This document shows positions 34,266 through 42,517 of a DNA stretch of 64,000 nucleotides, in pieces. Position 1 is the stretch's first letter. Each line of letters opens with the position of its first letter. The DNA comes from Treponema brennaborense. GTDB lineage: Bacteria > Spirochaetota > Spirochaetia > Treponematales > Treponemataceae. The notes below the pieces were generated by a model that worked only from the letters and a program-made list of their open reading frames with translations, was not told where the DNA came from and did no database searches. The translations under genes and the position numbers were made by a program. The stretch is taken from NCBI GenBank assembly GCA_023666275.1, contig JAMPCJ010000001.1, forward strand, positions 366,882 to 430,881. Direction: 5' to 3'.

Positions 34266-35399
34266 TTATACGGCAAGTTTCATGTCGCCGTCTTGAATCC
34301 AGCCTTTTTTTCTCATAAATACATATACCGCAAAAGAAATCGCAGCCGGAAGCAGCGCGTACAAAAAAATCATCGATGCGGCAAGCCCTGCCGGAGAAGC
34401 CGCAAACACCGAAACATCCGCCGCGCGTTCGGAAACATGTTCGGCAAAACCGCCGCTCATTGCCTGCCAGGACAGAAGCGGACCGACAAGCCCCGACGTG
34501 CCCATTCCCGCCCCCGCCGGAAGATTTTTCATTTTGAAGACGATTGTCGCAAGCGGTCCCGTTATCACAGACGCAGCCGTCGGCGGAATCCAAATGCGCG
34601 GATTTTTGATAATATTCGGAACCTGCAGCATCGACGTTCCGAGCCCTTGTGCCAGCAGACCGTTCAAGCCGTTGTCTTTCCAGCTGATAACGGCAAATCC
34701 GATCATCTGTGCACAGCAGCCGGCAGTCGCGGCGCCTCCGGCAAGCCCCGAAAGCCCCAGAATTATTGCGACAGCGGCGGAACTTACCGGCAGCGTAAGC
34801 AGCATGCCGACAGCAGCGCTGAGAACAATGCCCATCCAAAACGGCTGCAATTCGGTAGCCAGCCGAATCCATCCGCCGACAATGCCGGAAGCTGCCGCAA
34901 GCGGCGGTCCGAACACAACAGCCGCGATGCAGCCGCATAAAATCGTAACGGCAGGAGTTACGATAATATCGATTTTCGTTTTGCCGGAAACAAGGCGCCC
35001 TGCTTCCGCGCCGCACAAAGCGGCAGCAAGCGCACCGAGCGGATCGCCGGGGCCGGAAAGAACAATCGAGCCGGATTCGGAAATTATCGATCCGGCAAGG
35101 AAACCTGTCGCATGCGCGCCGGCAAGGCCGGTCAAAATGCTTGCGTACAAAGCCAGTTTCGGCGCGCCGAGCGCGTGAGCCACGCCCGCGGCAATTCCCG
35201 CGCCGGTAAGCACCGTTATCAGCTGCCCGATTCTGACAAGAAAGACGCCTGCCGCGGCAAGCAGTCCGCCGCCGTTTTCCGCAGCGGGAAACAAAGAACC
35301 GATCTGCTTAATAATCAAACCGATAATCAATGTGGAAAAAAGCCCCAAAGCCATTCCCGCCAGCGCATCGACAAAGTAACGTTTGACATATTTATTCAT
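34266..35399 (-). CDS. PTS EIIC-like membrane protein (PTS_EIIC_2 family)
   Basis: 377 residues, 8-10 hydrophobic segments. The sequence (GLFSTLIIGLIIKQIGSL, GAGIAAGVAHALGAPKLAL, LPAGAGMGTSGLVGPLLSWQ) resembles the EIIC_2 family found in many Gram-positives and some spirochaetes. Classical EIIC proteins translocate and phosphorylate sugars with EIIA and EIIB; neither partner is adjacent and no sugar-specific EIIA is in the window. ATG 35399 is preferred because the membrane domain begins there; upstream codons look non-coding. It may be a transporter that no longer depends on the PTS. Confidence 0.75.
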   Translation of the reverse strand: MNKYVKRYFVDALAGMALGLFSTLIIGLIIKQIGSLFPAAENGGGLLAAAGVFLVRIGQLITVLTGAGIAAGVAHALGAPKLALYASILTGLAGAHATGFLAGSIISESGSIVLSGPGDPLGALAAALCGAEAGRLVSGKTKIDIIVTPAVTILCGCIAAVVFGPPLAAASGIVGGWIRLATELQPFWMGIVLSAAVGMLLTLPVSSAAVAIILGLSGLAGGAATAGCCAQMIGFAVISWKDNGLNGLLAQGLGTSMLQVPNIIKNPRIWIPPTAASVITGPLATIVFKMKNLPAGAGMGTSGLVGPLLSWQAMSGGFAEHVSERAADVSVFAASPAGLAASMIFLYALLPAAISFAVYVFMRKKGWIQDGDMKLAV

Positions 35400-35575
35400 G
35401 CGCAAAAGATACCATACAAACGCAGGTTTTGAATAGATACAAAAATCAGCCGCCGTTATCGAAAGCCGAAAAATCACGGCAGCGCGTATATGCGACAATG
35501 ACGACAGCCTGTCGGCGGGTGTGCGGAGTGCCAAGCGGTAACGGCGCTAACATTGCCCGCAGTCCGAATACAGAT

Positions 35576-35695
35576 TGCGGCGCCGTCGGCTCGAATGAAG
35601 CCTTGTTACGCACCAAACGCAAACGCGTTTGATTAAACGGCACAGCCGCTACTTGAAACGAATGCGCTGAATGCGCCGTTATCGATACGGATTGG
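35576..35695. repeat. Dispersed repeat, copy 1
   Basis: About 120 bp that aligns end to end with 42397-42517. Invariant blocks include TGCGGCGCCGTCGGCTCGAA, CACCAAACGCAAACGCGTTT and TGAATGCGCCGTTA. The palindrome CAAACGCGTTTG lies near the centre. No open frame, transposase or target duplication is visible. Confidence 0.75.
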
Positions 35696-35742
35696 CATGC
35701 CGACAGTAAAACAGCCTGCTATAGCTGTAACAAGACGCGGGC

Positions 35743-35800
35743 AACATTACTAACGGGACGTGAGTAACATTACTAACGAGACGTGAGCAACATTACTAAC
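35743..35800. repeat. 23-bp tandem repeat, 2.5 copies
   Basis: Unit AACATTACTAACGGGACGTGA plus two bases, starting at 35743 and 35766, with a 12-bp partial copy at 35789. The two full units differ at two positions. Confidence 0.8.
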
Positions 35801-36018
35801 AAGTAGCGGCATCTGTACAGATGCGTGTTTTTCATTTGTTCCGATGTTCGATTGTAATTTGAAACAGATGCGCAGAACGGGCGCGCAGGAGAACGTTCGG
35901 CACTGCCATGCAGACGCTGCGGACGCGGAAACGCCGCATTTCTTCTGTAACGGGAATGGTATCAGGACGGCGCAAAAAACACAGCCGTCATTGACAGCGC
36001 ATAAAAATCAGCCGCGGT

Positions 36019-36204
36019 TCAAATGGCAATAACTGCCAAGGCGCATACAGCCAGTAAAATAACGGAATATACCGCGAGTGTTTTTACAACGAGCTTTCTG
36101 AATGATTTTTTGCTGCCGACGCTTCGATCCGAGCCGCCGGCATCGGAACGGCAGCGGCTGTCTGCATCAAAACAGGATATTGCAGTCCGATTTATTTCCG
36201 CCAT
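36019..36204 (-). CDS. Small C-terminally anchored membrane protein, 61 residues
   Basis: The function is unknown. The N-terminal 40 residues are polar with two Cys (MAEINRTAISCFDADSRCRS), then a basic KKSFRKLVVK segment leads into one C-terminal membrane helix (TLAVYSVILLAVCALAVIAI) that ends the protein. This is a tail-anchor layout. The start ATG 36204 has a very strong GGAGGAG ribosome site 4 nt upstream, a reason to accept such a short gene. Its promoter carries a ten-G run in the spacer (36295-36325). An 8-bp hairpin in the leader (36236-36264) lies between the transcript start and the ribosome site. Confidence 0.7.
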   Translation of the reverse strand: MAEINRTAISCFDADSRCRSDAGGSDRSVGSKKSFRKLVVKTLAVYSVILLAVCALAVIAI

Positions 36205-36235
36205 GAATCTCCTCCTCATTTTCCGCACTGCGCCG

Positions 36236-36264
36236 CGCCGAAACACAATTTTGCGTTTTCGGCG
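36236..36264 (-). promoter_or_regulatory. Hairpin in leader of the small membrane protein gene
   Basis: CGCCGAAA and TTTCGGCG arms with a 13-nt loop, inside the predicted 84-nt leader and about 26 bp before the ribosome site. Confidence 0.4.
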
Positions 36265-36294
36265 ATTTTGCTGCGTCCGGCACGAACATAAGGA

Positions 36295-36325
36295 ACAATA
36301 TCCCCCCCCCCACGACTTTTGTCAA
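36295..36325 (-). promoter_or_regulatory. Promoter with poly-G tract in the -35/-10 spacer (candidate phase-variable)
   Basis: Minus strand TTGACA (36320-36325), 19-bp spacer containing ten consecutive G (36302-36311), then TATTGT (36295-36300). Loss of one or two G would bring the spacer to 18 or 17 bp, the optimum. It drives the gene at 36019-36204. Confidence 0.7.
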
Positions 36326-36341
36326 GTACATCACCGAAATC

Positions 36342-36370
36342 TTGTTTTCGGCAGCTTTTTCTGCTATATT
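36342..36370 (+). promoter_or_regulatory. Promoter of gene at 36377, near-leaderless
   Basis: TTGTTT (36342-36347), 17-bp spacer, TATATT (36365-36370). The predicted transcript start coincides with the ATG at 36377, and no ribosome site fits between. Confidence 0.6.
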
Positions 36371-36376
36371 TTTTCC

Positions 36377-36796
36377 ATGGCAATAAACGCAAATCCGCAG
36401 GACATTGCGCAGTCACAGCAGCTTATCTGCCGAATTCTGCCGCTGCTGAATCAGGCGGAATCGTATTTCAAAAGCGCGCGCAATTGGGGCTTTCTCGATA
36501 TTCTCGGCGGAAAGACTTTGACAAACATCATCAAGCACATAAAGCTGGGCAATGCCGGAGCGATTATGAATCAAATCCAGTCTCTTTTGCAGCAGCTGCA
36601 CAGTACGCTGAAAACCATCGTTATTCCGGATGATTTTTCGATGCACAGCGCGCCGTTCGCGACATTTGCGGATTTTGTGTTTGACGGCGCGATTGCCGAT
36701 ATTTATATGCAGTCGAAAATACTGACCAGCCTCGATCAGCTGCAAAAACTGCGCAAAAAACTGACTGCACTGCAGAAGATGCTTTCCGGCTGCTGA
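36377..36796 (+). CDS. Hypothetical helical protein, 139 residues
   Basis: I do not recognise this protein. It is predicted to be almost all helix and soluble, with Gln- and Leu-rich segments (QSQQLICRILPLLNQAESYF, MNQIQSLLQQLHSTLKTIV, LDQLQKLRKKLTALQKML) that could form a helical bundle. ATG 36377 is chosen because it follows a good promoter directly; the open frame extends upstream but across the promoter and C-tract. It is 19 bp before the alpha/beta-hydrolase gene and probably cotranscribed with it. Confidence 0.65.
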   Translation: MAINANPQDIAQSQQLICRILPLLNQAESYFKSARNWGFLDILGGKTLTNIIKHIKLGNAGAIMNQIQSLLQQLHSTLKTIVIPDDFSMHSAPFATFADFVFDGAIADIYMQSKILTSLDQLQKLRKKLTALQKMLSGC

Positions 36797-36815
36797 CTTA
36801 TTATATGATAATTGT

Positions 36816-37838
36816 ATGAAAAAGCGTTTTCATAAAAAAATATTATACGCGGCAGCAGCGCTGCTTTTTGTCCTCGCAATATCCGCAGTCGGCATACGCA
36901 AAGTGCTCTGCGCGTACATGTTCGACAGTTCCGTAAAACGCCCCGATGCGCAGCTTCCGCAGAACAGCGAAACATTCGATATGCTCACGGCGGAAGACGG
37001 CAGCCCTGCCTGGCCGAAATCCTGGATGCGTGCCCACAAAAGCGACTGGCGTCCGGTACAAATTACGGCGGACGACGGCTTAACCCTGCGCGGGTATTAT
37101 TTTCCCGCGGCGGAACAATCCGATACTACCGCGATTATCCAGCACGGATACCGCAATACCGCGCCGGATATGGGCGTATATGCGGAATTGTACCGCGACG
37201 TATTGGGCTTCAACGTGCTCCTGCCCGACGCACGCGCTCACGGCGTTTCGGACGGCGAATATTTGGGATTCGGCTGGCTCGACAGGCTCGATTTAAAACG
37301 ATGGATTGAATTTGCCATAGCGGAAACAGGCGCGGATGCGAAAATCGTGCTGCACGGCGTATCGATGGGCGGCGCGGCTGTCATGATGTGCGCCGGAGAA
37401 ACGCTGCCGCGGAACGTCGTGTGTGCCGTAGACGACTGCGGTTATACCTCGGTCGACAAACAGCTGCGGCACGTCATGAAATTGTGGTATCACATCGACT
37501 GGAAATGGCTGCTGAATGCCGTCAGCAGAATGTGCGAGAAACGCGCCGGATATTCGTTTTTCGAGGCTTCCGCGCTCGAACAAATTCGGCAGACGAAAAT
37601 TCCCGTTTTGTTCATTCACGGCGGCGAAGACACATTTGTGCCTGCCTCCATGGTGCACGAACTGTATGAAGCGTGTCCCGCGTACAAAGAACTGTATGTT
37701 TCTCCGCATTCGGAACACGCGCAGTCCTACGCGGATAATCCCGAAGCATACACGGCAAAGGTCTGCGCGTTTGTCGAAAAATGCCTGGCGCAGAACCGCG
37801 GCACGCCTATTTCCGCGGAGTCATCGCGCTCTCGATAA
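36816..37838 (+). CDS. Membrane-anchored alpha/beta-hydrolase
   Basis: 340 residues. An N-terminal signal-anchor (about 8-28) is followed by an alpha/beta-hydrolase fold of the BAAT/YqkD-like type. Catalytic residues: Ser in HGVSMGGAAV, Asp in FIHGGEDTFVP, His in SPHSEHAQSY. TAIIQHGYRNTAPDMGVYAE carries the oxyanion HG motif. It is probably an esterase or peptidase acting at the outer face of the inner membrane; the substrate is unknown. It overlaps the convergent plsC gene by 32 bp at the 3' ends. Confidence 0.85.
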   Translation: MKKRFHKKILYAAAALLFVLAISAVGIRKVLCAYMFDSSVKRPDAQLPQNSETFDMLTAEDGSPAWPKSWMRAHKSDWRPVQITADDGLTLRGYYFPAAEQSDTTAIIQHGYRNTAPDMGVYAELYRDVLGFNVLLPDARAHGVSDGEYLGFGWLDRLDLKRWIEFAIAETGADAKIVLHGVSMGGAAVMMCAGETLPRNVVCAVDDCGYTSVDKQLRHVMKLWYHIDWKWLLNAVSRMCEKRAGYSFFEASALEQIRQTKIPVLFIHGGEDTFVPASMVHELYEACPAYKELYVSPHSEHAQSYADNPEAYTAKVCAFVEKCLAQNRGTPISAESSRSR

Positions 37839-38529
37839 CCGCCTGAATTTGCGGCGGAATAAGCGCCTGCTGTTCTTTCGAAAGCCCCGCAACAGATACG
37901 GGCGCATGAACGGTTACGCGCACTGTTCCGGAAGACGGTTTGTTGTGCTCCTCGAACAAATGCCATGAACCGTCTATCGTAACCGGCACCACAGGCAGTC
38001 CGGAACGGAACGCCAGCTTAAAACTGCCCGCTTTGAATTCCGCAACGGGACCGCCGCGGCTGCGCGTTCCTTCGGGGAAAATCACGAGCGAATATCCTTT
38101 TTTCGCGTTTTCGACCGCCTCGGACATTGCCTGTATCGACTGCCGCGGATTTTTGCGGTCAAGGAACGTGCACTGCATCAGTTTCATCCAGCCGGAAAGC
38201 ATCGGTATTTTGAGAATTTCGATTTTGGAGATAAAAGCTTTCGGTTTGTCGATATATCCGAGCAGAATCGGAATATCGAAATTGCCCTGATGATTGCACA
38301 CAAAAACAACCGGTTCCGCAGGAATTTTTTCCGCGCCCTCGACAATCACCTGCGTATCTTTGCCGGTAAGTTTTACCATAAAGCGCGCCCAGGGGCAAAC
38401 AAGCTTGTTCACCAGCTCATCGCGTTCCCGTATTTTTCCTTCGCGCTCCAGTTTGAACGCCCGCCGCTGTGCCGGCTGCCGCTTCAGCAAATACAGCAGG
38501 ATTCTGAAAAAAATGATAATCAGTTTCAT
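37807..38529 (-). CDS. plsC: 1-acyl-sn-glycerol-3-phosphate acyltransferase
   Basis: 240 residues. It converts lysophosphatidic acid to phosphatidic acid at the inner membrane. Motif I is NHQGNFD (His-x4-Asp), motif III FPEGTRSRGG, and VPVTIDGSWHL is motif IV. The N-terminal hydrophobic segment (LIIIFFRILLYLL) anchors it. It is convergent with and overlaps the hydrolase gene, and divergent from the TrpX-like operon. Confidence 0.92.
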   Translation of the reverse strand: MKLIIIFFRILLYLLKRQPAQRRAFKLEREGKIRERDELVNKLVCPWARFMVKLTGKDTQVIVEGAEKIPAEPVVFVCNHQGNFDIPILLGYIDKPKAFISKIEILKIPMLSGWMKLMQCTFLDRKNPRQSIQAMSEAVENAKKGYSLVIFPEGTRSRGGPVAEFKAGSFKLAFRSGLPVVPVTIDGSWHLFEEHNKPSSGTVRVTVHAPVSVAGLSKEQQALIPPQIQAVIESAMTPRK

Positions 38530-38623
38530 ACCGCTTTCAGTATATCATAAATTGCAGAGAACCGAAACGATTTTCGGCGGCGATCGCTTTTTCCGCCTGC
38601 ATGAAATTTTCGTTATGCTTGTC

Positions 38624-38641
38624 TTGCGCACGGAAGCGCAA
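38624..38641. promoter_or_regulatory. Inverted repeat before the TrpX-like operon
   Basis: TTGCGC (38624-38629) and GCGCAA (38636-38641), 6-bp arms and spacer, in the divergent plsC/TrpX-like promoter region. A loose promoter (TTGCGC, 18 bp, TAGTAT) overlaps it, so a repressor site is plausible. Confidence 0.35.
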
Positions 38642-38686
38642 AAAGAGTAGTATAAAAGAAATTATCATAGATTAAAGAGGTTAATC

Positions 38687-39649
38687 ATGAAAAAACAATG
38701 TGCGACCGCCGCAGCGATTTTATGCGGCGCGGTGTTATTGTTCGGAACAGGCTGCACGAAAAAGCAGGCCGGCGGAAAGAAAGTATTCAATATCGGCGTT
38801 ATTCAGTTAGTGGAACACACGGCGCTCGACGCTTCTTATCAAGGCTTTTTGGATTCGCTCGCGGAAGAAGGATTTGTCGCGGGCGAAAATCTGAAAATCG
38901 ATTACCAGAACGCGCAGGGCGAACAGGCAAACTGCCAGACAATCGCGCAGAAACTGGTAAACGAACGCGCCGACTTGATTCTTGCCATTGCCACGCCGGC
39001 AGCTCAGGCAGTCGCCAATTTGACAAAAACAATCCCGATTCTCGTAACCGCCGTTACGGATCCGGAGTCTTCAAAACTGGTAAAATCAAATGAACTGCCC
39101 GGCACGAACGTATCGGGAACATCGGATCTTACTCCTGTTCAGGCGCAGATAGAGCTTACGAAAAAACTTGTGCCGGATATTAAAACGATCGGCTTCTTGT
39201 ACTGCTCAAGCGAACAGAATTCCAAATTTCAAATCGATATCGCAAAAAAGGCATGCGATCAGCTCGGCATTGCGTATTTCGACGCGACGGTTTCCAACTC
39301 GAATGAAATTCAGCAGGTAACGCAGAGCCTTGTCGGAAAAGTGCAGGCATTGTATTGTCCCACAGACAATATGATTGCGGCGGGAATGGCAACGGTTTCC
39401 ATGACGGCAAATGCCGCCAAACTGCCGGTAATCTGCGGCGAAGACGGCATGGTAAAGCAGGGCGGACTTGCGACTTACGGCATCAACTATTACGAACTCG
39501 GCAGGCAGACAGGAAAGCAGGCCGCCGTCATTCTGCGCGGAGAAAATACGCCGGACAAAATGCCGATCGAATATCTTACGAAATGCGATCTTTCAATAAA
39601 CGAACAGACCGCAAAAGAAATCGGCATAACGATTCCGTCCGATTTATAA
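38687..39649 (+). CDS. TrpX-like ABC substrate-binding lipoprotein
   Basis: 320 residues. The lipobox LLFGTGC places the lipidated Cys at residue 23. The mature protein is a PF04392-type (ABC_sub_bind/TrpX) fold: FNIGVIQLVEHTALDASYQG, NAQGEQANCQTIAQKLVNER, ILVTAVTDPESSKLV, then SLVGKVQALYCPTDNMIAAG. The family carries aromatic amino acids or related ligands in many Firmicutes and spirochaetes; tryptophan is a guess by family, not shown here. AGAGG precedes the ATG. It is followed by a permease and an ATPase. Confidence 0.88.
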   Translation: MKKQCATAAAILCGAVLLFGTGCTKKQAGGKKVFNIGVIQLVEHTALDASYQGFLDSLAEEGFVAGENLKIDYQNAQGEQANCQTIAQKLVNERADLILAIATPAAQAVANLTKTIPILVTAVTDPESSKLVKSNELPGTNVSGTSDLTPVQAQIELTKKLVPDIKTIGFLYCSSEQNSKFQIDIAKKACDQLGIAYFDATVSNSNEIQQVTQSLVGKVQALYCPTDNMIAAGMATVSMTANAAKLPVICGEDGMVKQGGLATYGINYYELGRQTGKQAAVILRGENTPDKMPIEYLTKCDLSINEQTAKEIGITIPSDL

Positions 39650-39820
39650 TAACTTCGCAGTACGGAATAAAATAAAGCAGTGCAGAAGCTGCCGCCGAAA
39701 CAGCGCGGCGCTTTTTAACCGCAGTTTGCGCACGGACTGCCTCGGCATGCTCCGATCGCGCAAACGCGGCATTTTTTCGGGAAGCCGCCGCATTCCGCAG
39801 CGTTTTTTCAAGGAAGATAC

Positions 39821-40732
39821 ATGGGAATTGTTTTTGCGATACAAGGAGCCGCCGCGCAAGGCGTTTTATGGGGTGTGATGACTCTCGGCGTTTACATCAC
39901 ATATAAAATACTCGATTTTGCCGACCTTACCGTCGACGGCAGTTTTGCGCTCGGCGGAGCTGTATGCGCGGTAATGCTCGAACTGCAAATATCGCCTGCC
40001 GCGGCGCTGTTTGCGGCATTTGCGGCGGGAAGCCTGGCCGGAGCCGCGACGGGTTTTCTGCATACGAAACTGAAAATCCCCGGAATCCTGGCAGGCATTC
40101 TCACGATGATTGCCTTGTATTCGATAAACATCAGAATTATGGGCAAACCGAACATTCCGCTTTTGGGACTCGATACCTTGATGACGCATGCGGAAAGCCT
40201 GCTCGGACTCGATAAAACCGCGGCGTCGCTTATCGCGGGAACGCTTTTTTCCGCCGGCATTATTGCGGCACTGTACTGGTTTTTCGGCACGGAATTGGGG
40301 AACGCCATCCGTGCGACCGGCAGCAACGAAAAAATGGTGCGCGCGCAGGGCATAAATACCGACACAATGAAAATCATTGCGCTGATGCTTTCGAATGCGC
40401 TCGTGTCGCTTTCAGGCGCACTCGTGGCGCAAAGCCAGGGCTATGCCGATGTCGGCATGGGCACCGGCACGATAGTAATCGGGCTTGCGTCCATTATTAT
40501 CGGCGAAGTTATTTTCGGCACGCACTTTCCGTTCTGGTACATACTGACCGGAGTTGTTCTCGGTTCCGTTGTGTACCGCATCATCATTGCCGTAGTGCTC
40601 CAGCTGGGGCTGCGTTCGACGGATTTAAAACTGCTCACCGCGGTAATCGTAGCCGCCGCACTCGCGCTTCCCGTGCTGAAGCAGAAACTTCCGAAAAGCC
40701 GCGCCGTTCCGAACGACACGGACGAACGCTGA
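39821..40732 (+). CDS. TrpY-like ABC permease
   Basis: 303 residues, about 8-9 membrane segments, of the branched-chain-type permease family (BPD_transp_2). LDFADLTVDGSFALGGAVCA near the N-terminus and AQSQGYADVGMGTGTIVIGL, SIIIGEVIFG in the middle are characteristic of the TrpY group. It is 16 bp upstream of the ATPase gene, and 171 bp downstream of the binding-protein gene. Confidence 0.9.
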   Translation: MGIVFAIQGAAAQGVLWGVMTLGVYITYKILDFADLTVDGSFALGGAVCAVMLELQISPAAALFAAFAAGSLAGAATGFLHTKLKIPGILAGILTMIALYSINIRIMGKPNIPLLGLDTLMTHAESLLGLDKTAASLIAGTLFSAGIIAALYWFFGTELGNAIRATGSNEKMVRAQGINTDTMKIIALMLSNALVSLSGALVAQSQGYADVGMGTGTIVIGLASIIIGEVIFGTHFPFWYILTGVVLGSVVYRIIIAVVLQLGLRSTDLKLLTAVIVAAALALPVLKQKLPKSRAVPNDTDER

Positions 40733-40748
40733 GTATCGGAGGAATATC

Positions 40749-41543
40749 ATGCTGAAACTCGAACACATATACAAAACATTCAATCCCGGCACCGTTACGG
40801 AAAAACGCGCGCTCACCGATATCTGCCTGCATCTGAATCCGGGGGATTTTGTAACCGTCATCGGCGGAAACGGCGCCGGAAAATCAACGCTGCTGAATCT
40901 CATCGCCGGCGTACATGAAAGCGACTGCGGAACTATCGTTTTGGACGGCACCGATATAACGATGCAGAAAGAATATATCCGCGCGAAAATGCTCGGCAGA
41001 GTATTTCAGGATCCGCTGAACGGAACCGCCGCAAACATGGAAATCCGCGAAAATCTTGCGCTTGCCTATCGGCGCGGCGGCAAACGGACGCTCCGCTGGG
41101 GAATCACGAAAAAAGAACGCGATATGTACCGCGAAAAACTCGCGTCGCTTGAACTGGGACTGGAAGACCGCATGACGTCGAAAGTCGGGCTGCTTTCCGG
41201 CGGACAGCGGCAGGCGCTGACGCTGCTTATGGCGACGCTTCGGCAGCCGAAACTGCTGCTGCTCGACGAACACACCGCCGCGCTTGACCCAAAAACGGCA
41301 AAACGCGTGCTGGATTTGACTGCGGAACTCGTGGCGGAAAATCATCTGACTGCGTTTATGGTTACCCACAACATGAAAGACGCCATCCGCATGGGAAACC
41401 GCCTTATCATGATGAACAAAGGGCGCATCATTTACGACATCGGCGGCGAAGAAAAACAAAACCTGCAAGTATCCGATTTGCTGGCGAAATTCGAAATGTC
41501 CGGCGACGGACAGGATGTCAGCGACCGCATGGTATTCGGCTGA
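40749..41543 (+). CDS. TrpZ-like ABC ATPase
   Basis: 264 residues. Walker A GGNGAGKSTLLN, Q-loop around RVFQDPLNGT, signature LLSGGQRQALTLLMA, Walker B LLLLDEHTAAL, and switch His in VTHNMKDAI. It energises the importer formed with the two genes upstream and starts 16 bp after the permease gene. It is convergent with the pseudouridine synthase gene with an 18-bp gap. Confidence 0.94.
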   Translation: MLKLEHIYKTFNPGTVTEKRALTDICLHLNPGDFVTVIGGNGAGKSTLLNLIAGVHESDCGTIVLDGTDITMQKEYIRAKMLGRVFQDPLNGTAANMEIRENLALAYRRGGKRTLRWGITKKERDMYREKLASLELGLEDRMTSKVGLLSGGQRQALTLLMATLRQPKLLLLDEHTAALDPKTAKRVLDLTAELVAENHLTAFMVTHNMKDAIRMGNRLIMMNKGRIIYDIGGEEKQNLQVSDLLAKFEMSGDGQDVSDRMVFG

Positions 41544-41561
41544 AGGGCGCGTTCCGGTTCG

Positions 41562-42323
41562 TCAGCGGCGCGCGAATGCTTCCCAGGAAGGCGGTTCCGC
41601 CGATTCAAACGACAAAAGTTCTTCCGTGTACGGATGAATAAAAGAAAGCGTGCGCGCATGAAGGCACAGCCGCCGGAACGGATTTGTCTGCGCGCGATAC
41701 AGCGTGTCGCCCGCAATTACGTAGCCTGCCGCCGCCAAATGCGCGCGTATTTGGTTGGTACGTCCGGTTTCGAGAGAAAGCTCGAACATCGTGTGCCGTC
41801 TGCCGCGGCACAGCACGCGGAAATGCGTAACAGCTTCTTTTGTCCGCGGTGCGCGCATGCGGTTATATTCGGGAAGCGTTTCGGCACGCTGACGCGGCAC
41901 GTAGGAATGGTGATTCGCGTTTAACGCAAGCGGAGCGGAAATAACGCCGCAGTCAGCCGCGCGCGGATCATCACACTGCGAATCAGACGCGCCGAATAGT
42001 CCGCCTGTTTTTGTGTTTGCCGGATTTTCCGCAAGCGCACGGTATATGCGCTCCCGCACGATTTCCCGCCAGGAATTCATTATTTTCCGCCGCGCGTCGG
42101 CTGTAAGCGCAATCAGCAAAATGCCGGAAGTATCTCTGTCGAGCCGATGCACCGCCGCGGCCGTGCGCGCGCTTCTGCGTCCGCAGCGTTTTTCGCGGAG
42201 TGCGGCATACAAGCCGAGCGCGGTTTTTTCCCGCGATCCCGGATACCCCGTCGTCAGCAGTCCGCAAGGTTTTTCTATTACCGCAACAGCGGCGTCTTCA
42301 TACAATACGCGGATAAAATTCAT
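41562..42323 (-). CDS. RluA-family RNA pseudouridine synthase
   Basis: 253 residues. The catalytic motif HRLDRDTSGILLIAL contains the invariant Asp, with KPCGLLTTGYPGS near the N-terminus and LETGRTNQIRAHLAAAGYVI at the C-terminal half. There is no S4 domain, so it resembles the short RluA/C-like group; the exact RNA position modified cannot be predicted. An unusual insertion (about 105-150) includes low-complexity residues. It is a single gene between the TrpXYZ-like operon and dispersed repeat copy 2. Confidence 0.88.
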   Translation of the reverse strand: MNFIRVLYEDAAVAVIEKPCGLLTTGYPGSREKTALGLYAALREKRCGRRSARTAAAVHRLDRDTSGILLIALTADARRKIMNSWREIVRERIYRALAENPANTKTGGLFGASDSQCDDPRAADCGVISAPLALNANHHSYVPRQRAETLPEYNRMRAPRTKEAVTHFRVLCRGRRHTMFELSLETGRTNQIRAHLAAAGYVIAGDTLYRAQTNPFRRLCLHARTLSFIHPYTEELLSFESAEPPSWEAFARR

Positions 42324-42396
42324 CGTGCCGTATCATACCACACAGGGACACGCGCCGCAACGAATGCCGACAGCGCATTGCAGTTCAAAAGCTCCC

Positions 42397-42517
42397 TGCG
42401 GCGCCGTCGGCTCGAATGGAGCCTGCTTCCCACCAAACGCAAACGCGTTTGGTTGAACGGCGCCTCCGCCGGTACTTGGAGCGAATGCGGTGAATGCGCC
42501 GTTACGGATGCGGACGG
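42397..42517. repeat. Dispersed repeat, copy 2
   Basis: Pairs with 35576-35695 in the same orientation. It contains TGCGGCGCCGTCGGCTCGAA and the CACCAAACGCAAACGCGTTT block. It overlaps the last few codons and stop of the binding-protein gene (stop at 42502-42504). Confidence 0.75.

Larger units (their letters stand above)
35400..36018. other. Gene-free region with dispersed and tandem repeats
   Basis: About 620 bp with no credible gene. It holds copy 1 of a dispersed repeat (35576-35695) and a 23-bp tandem array (35743-35800), listed separately. Short open frames on both strands are unconvincing, with no ribosome sites or recognisable domains. Confidence 0.7.

Noticed and set aside
33919..35016. 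Long minus-strand open frame of 365 codons
   Set aside because: It overlaps the EIIC gene in another frame and encodes an Arg/Cys-rich, domainless sequence, an effect of GC-rich codons.
35400..36018. Insertion sequence or prophage remnant
   Set aside because: No transposase or integrase fragment and no terminal inverted repeats; only short repeats are present.
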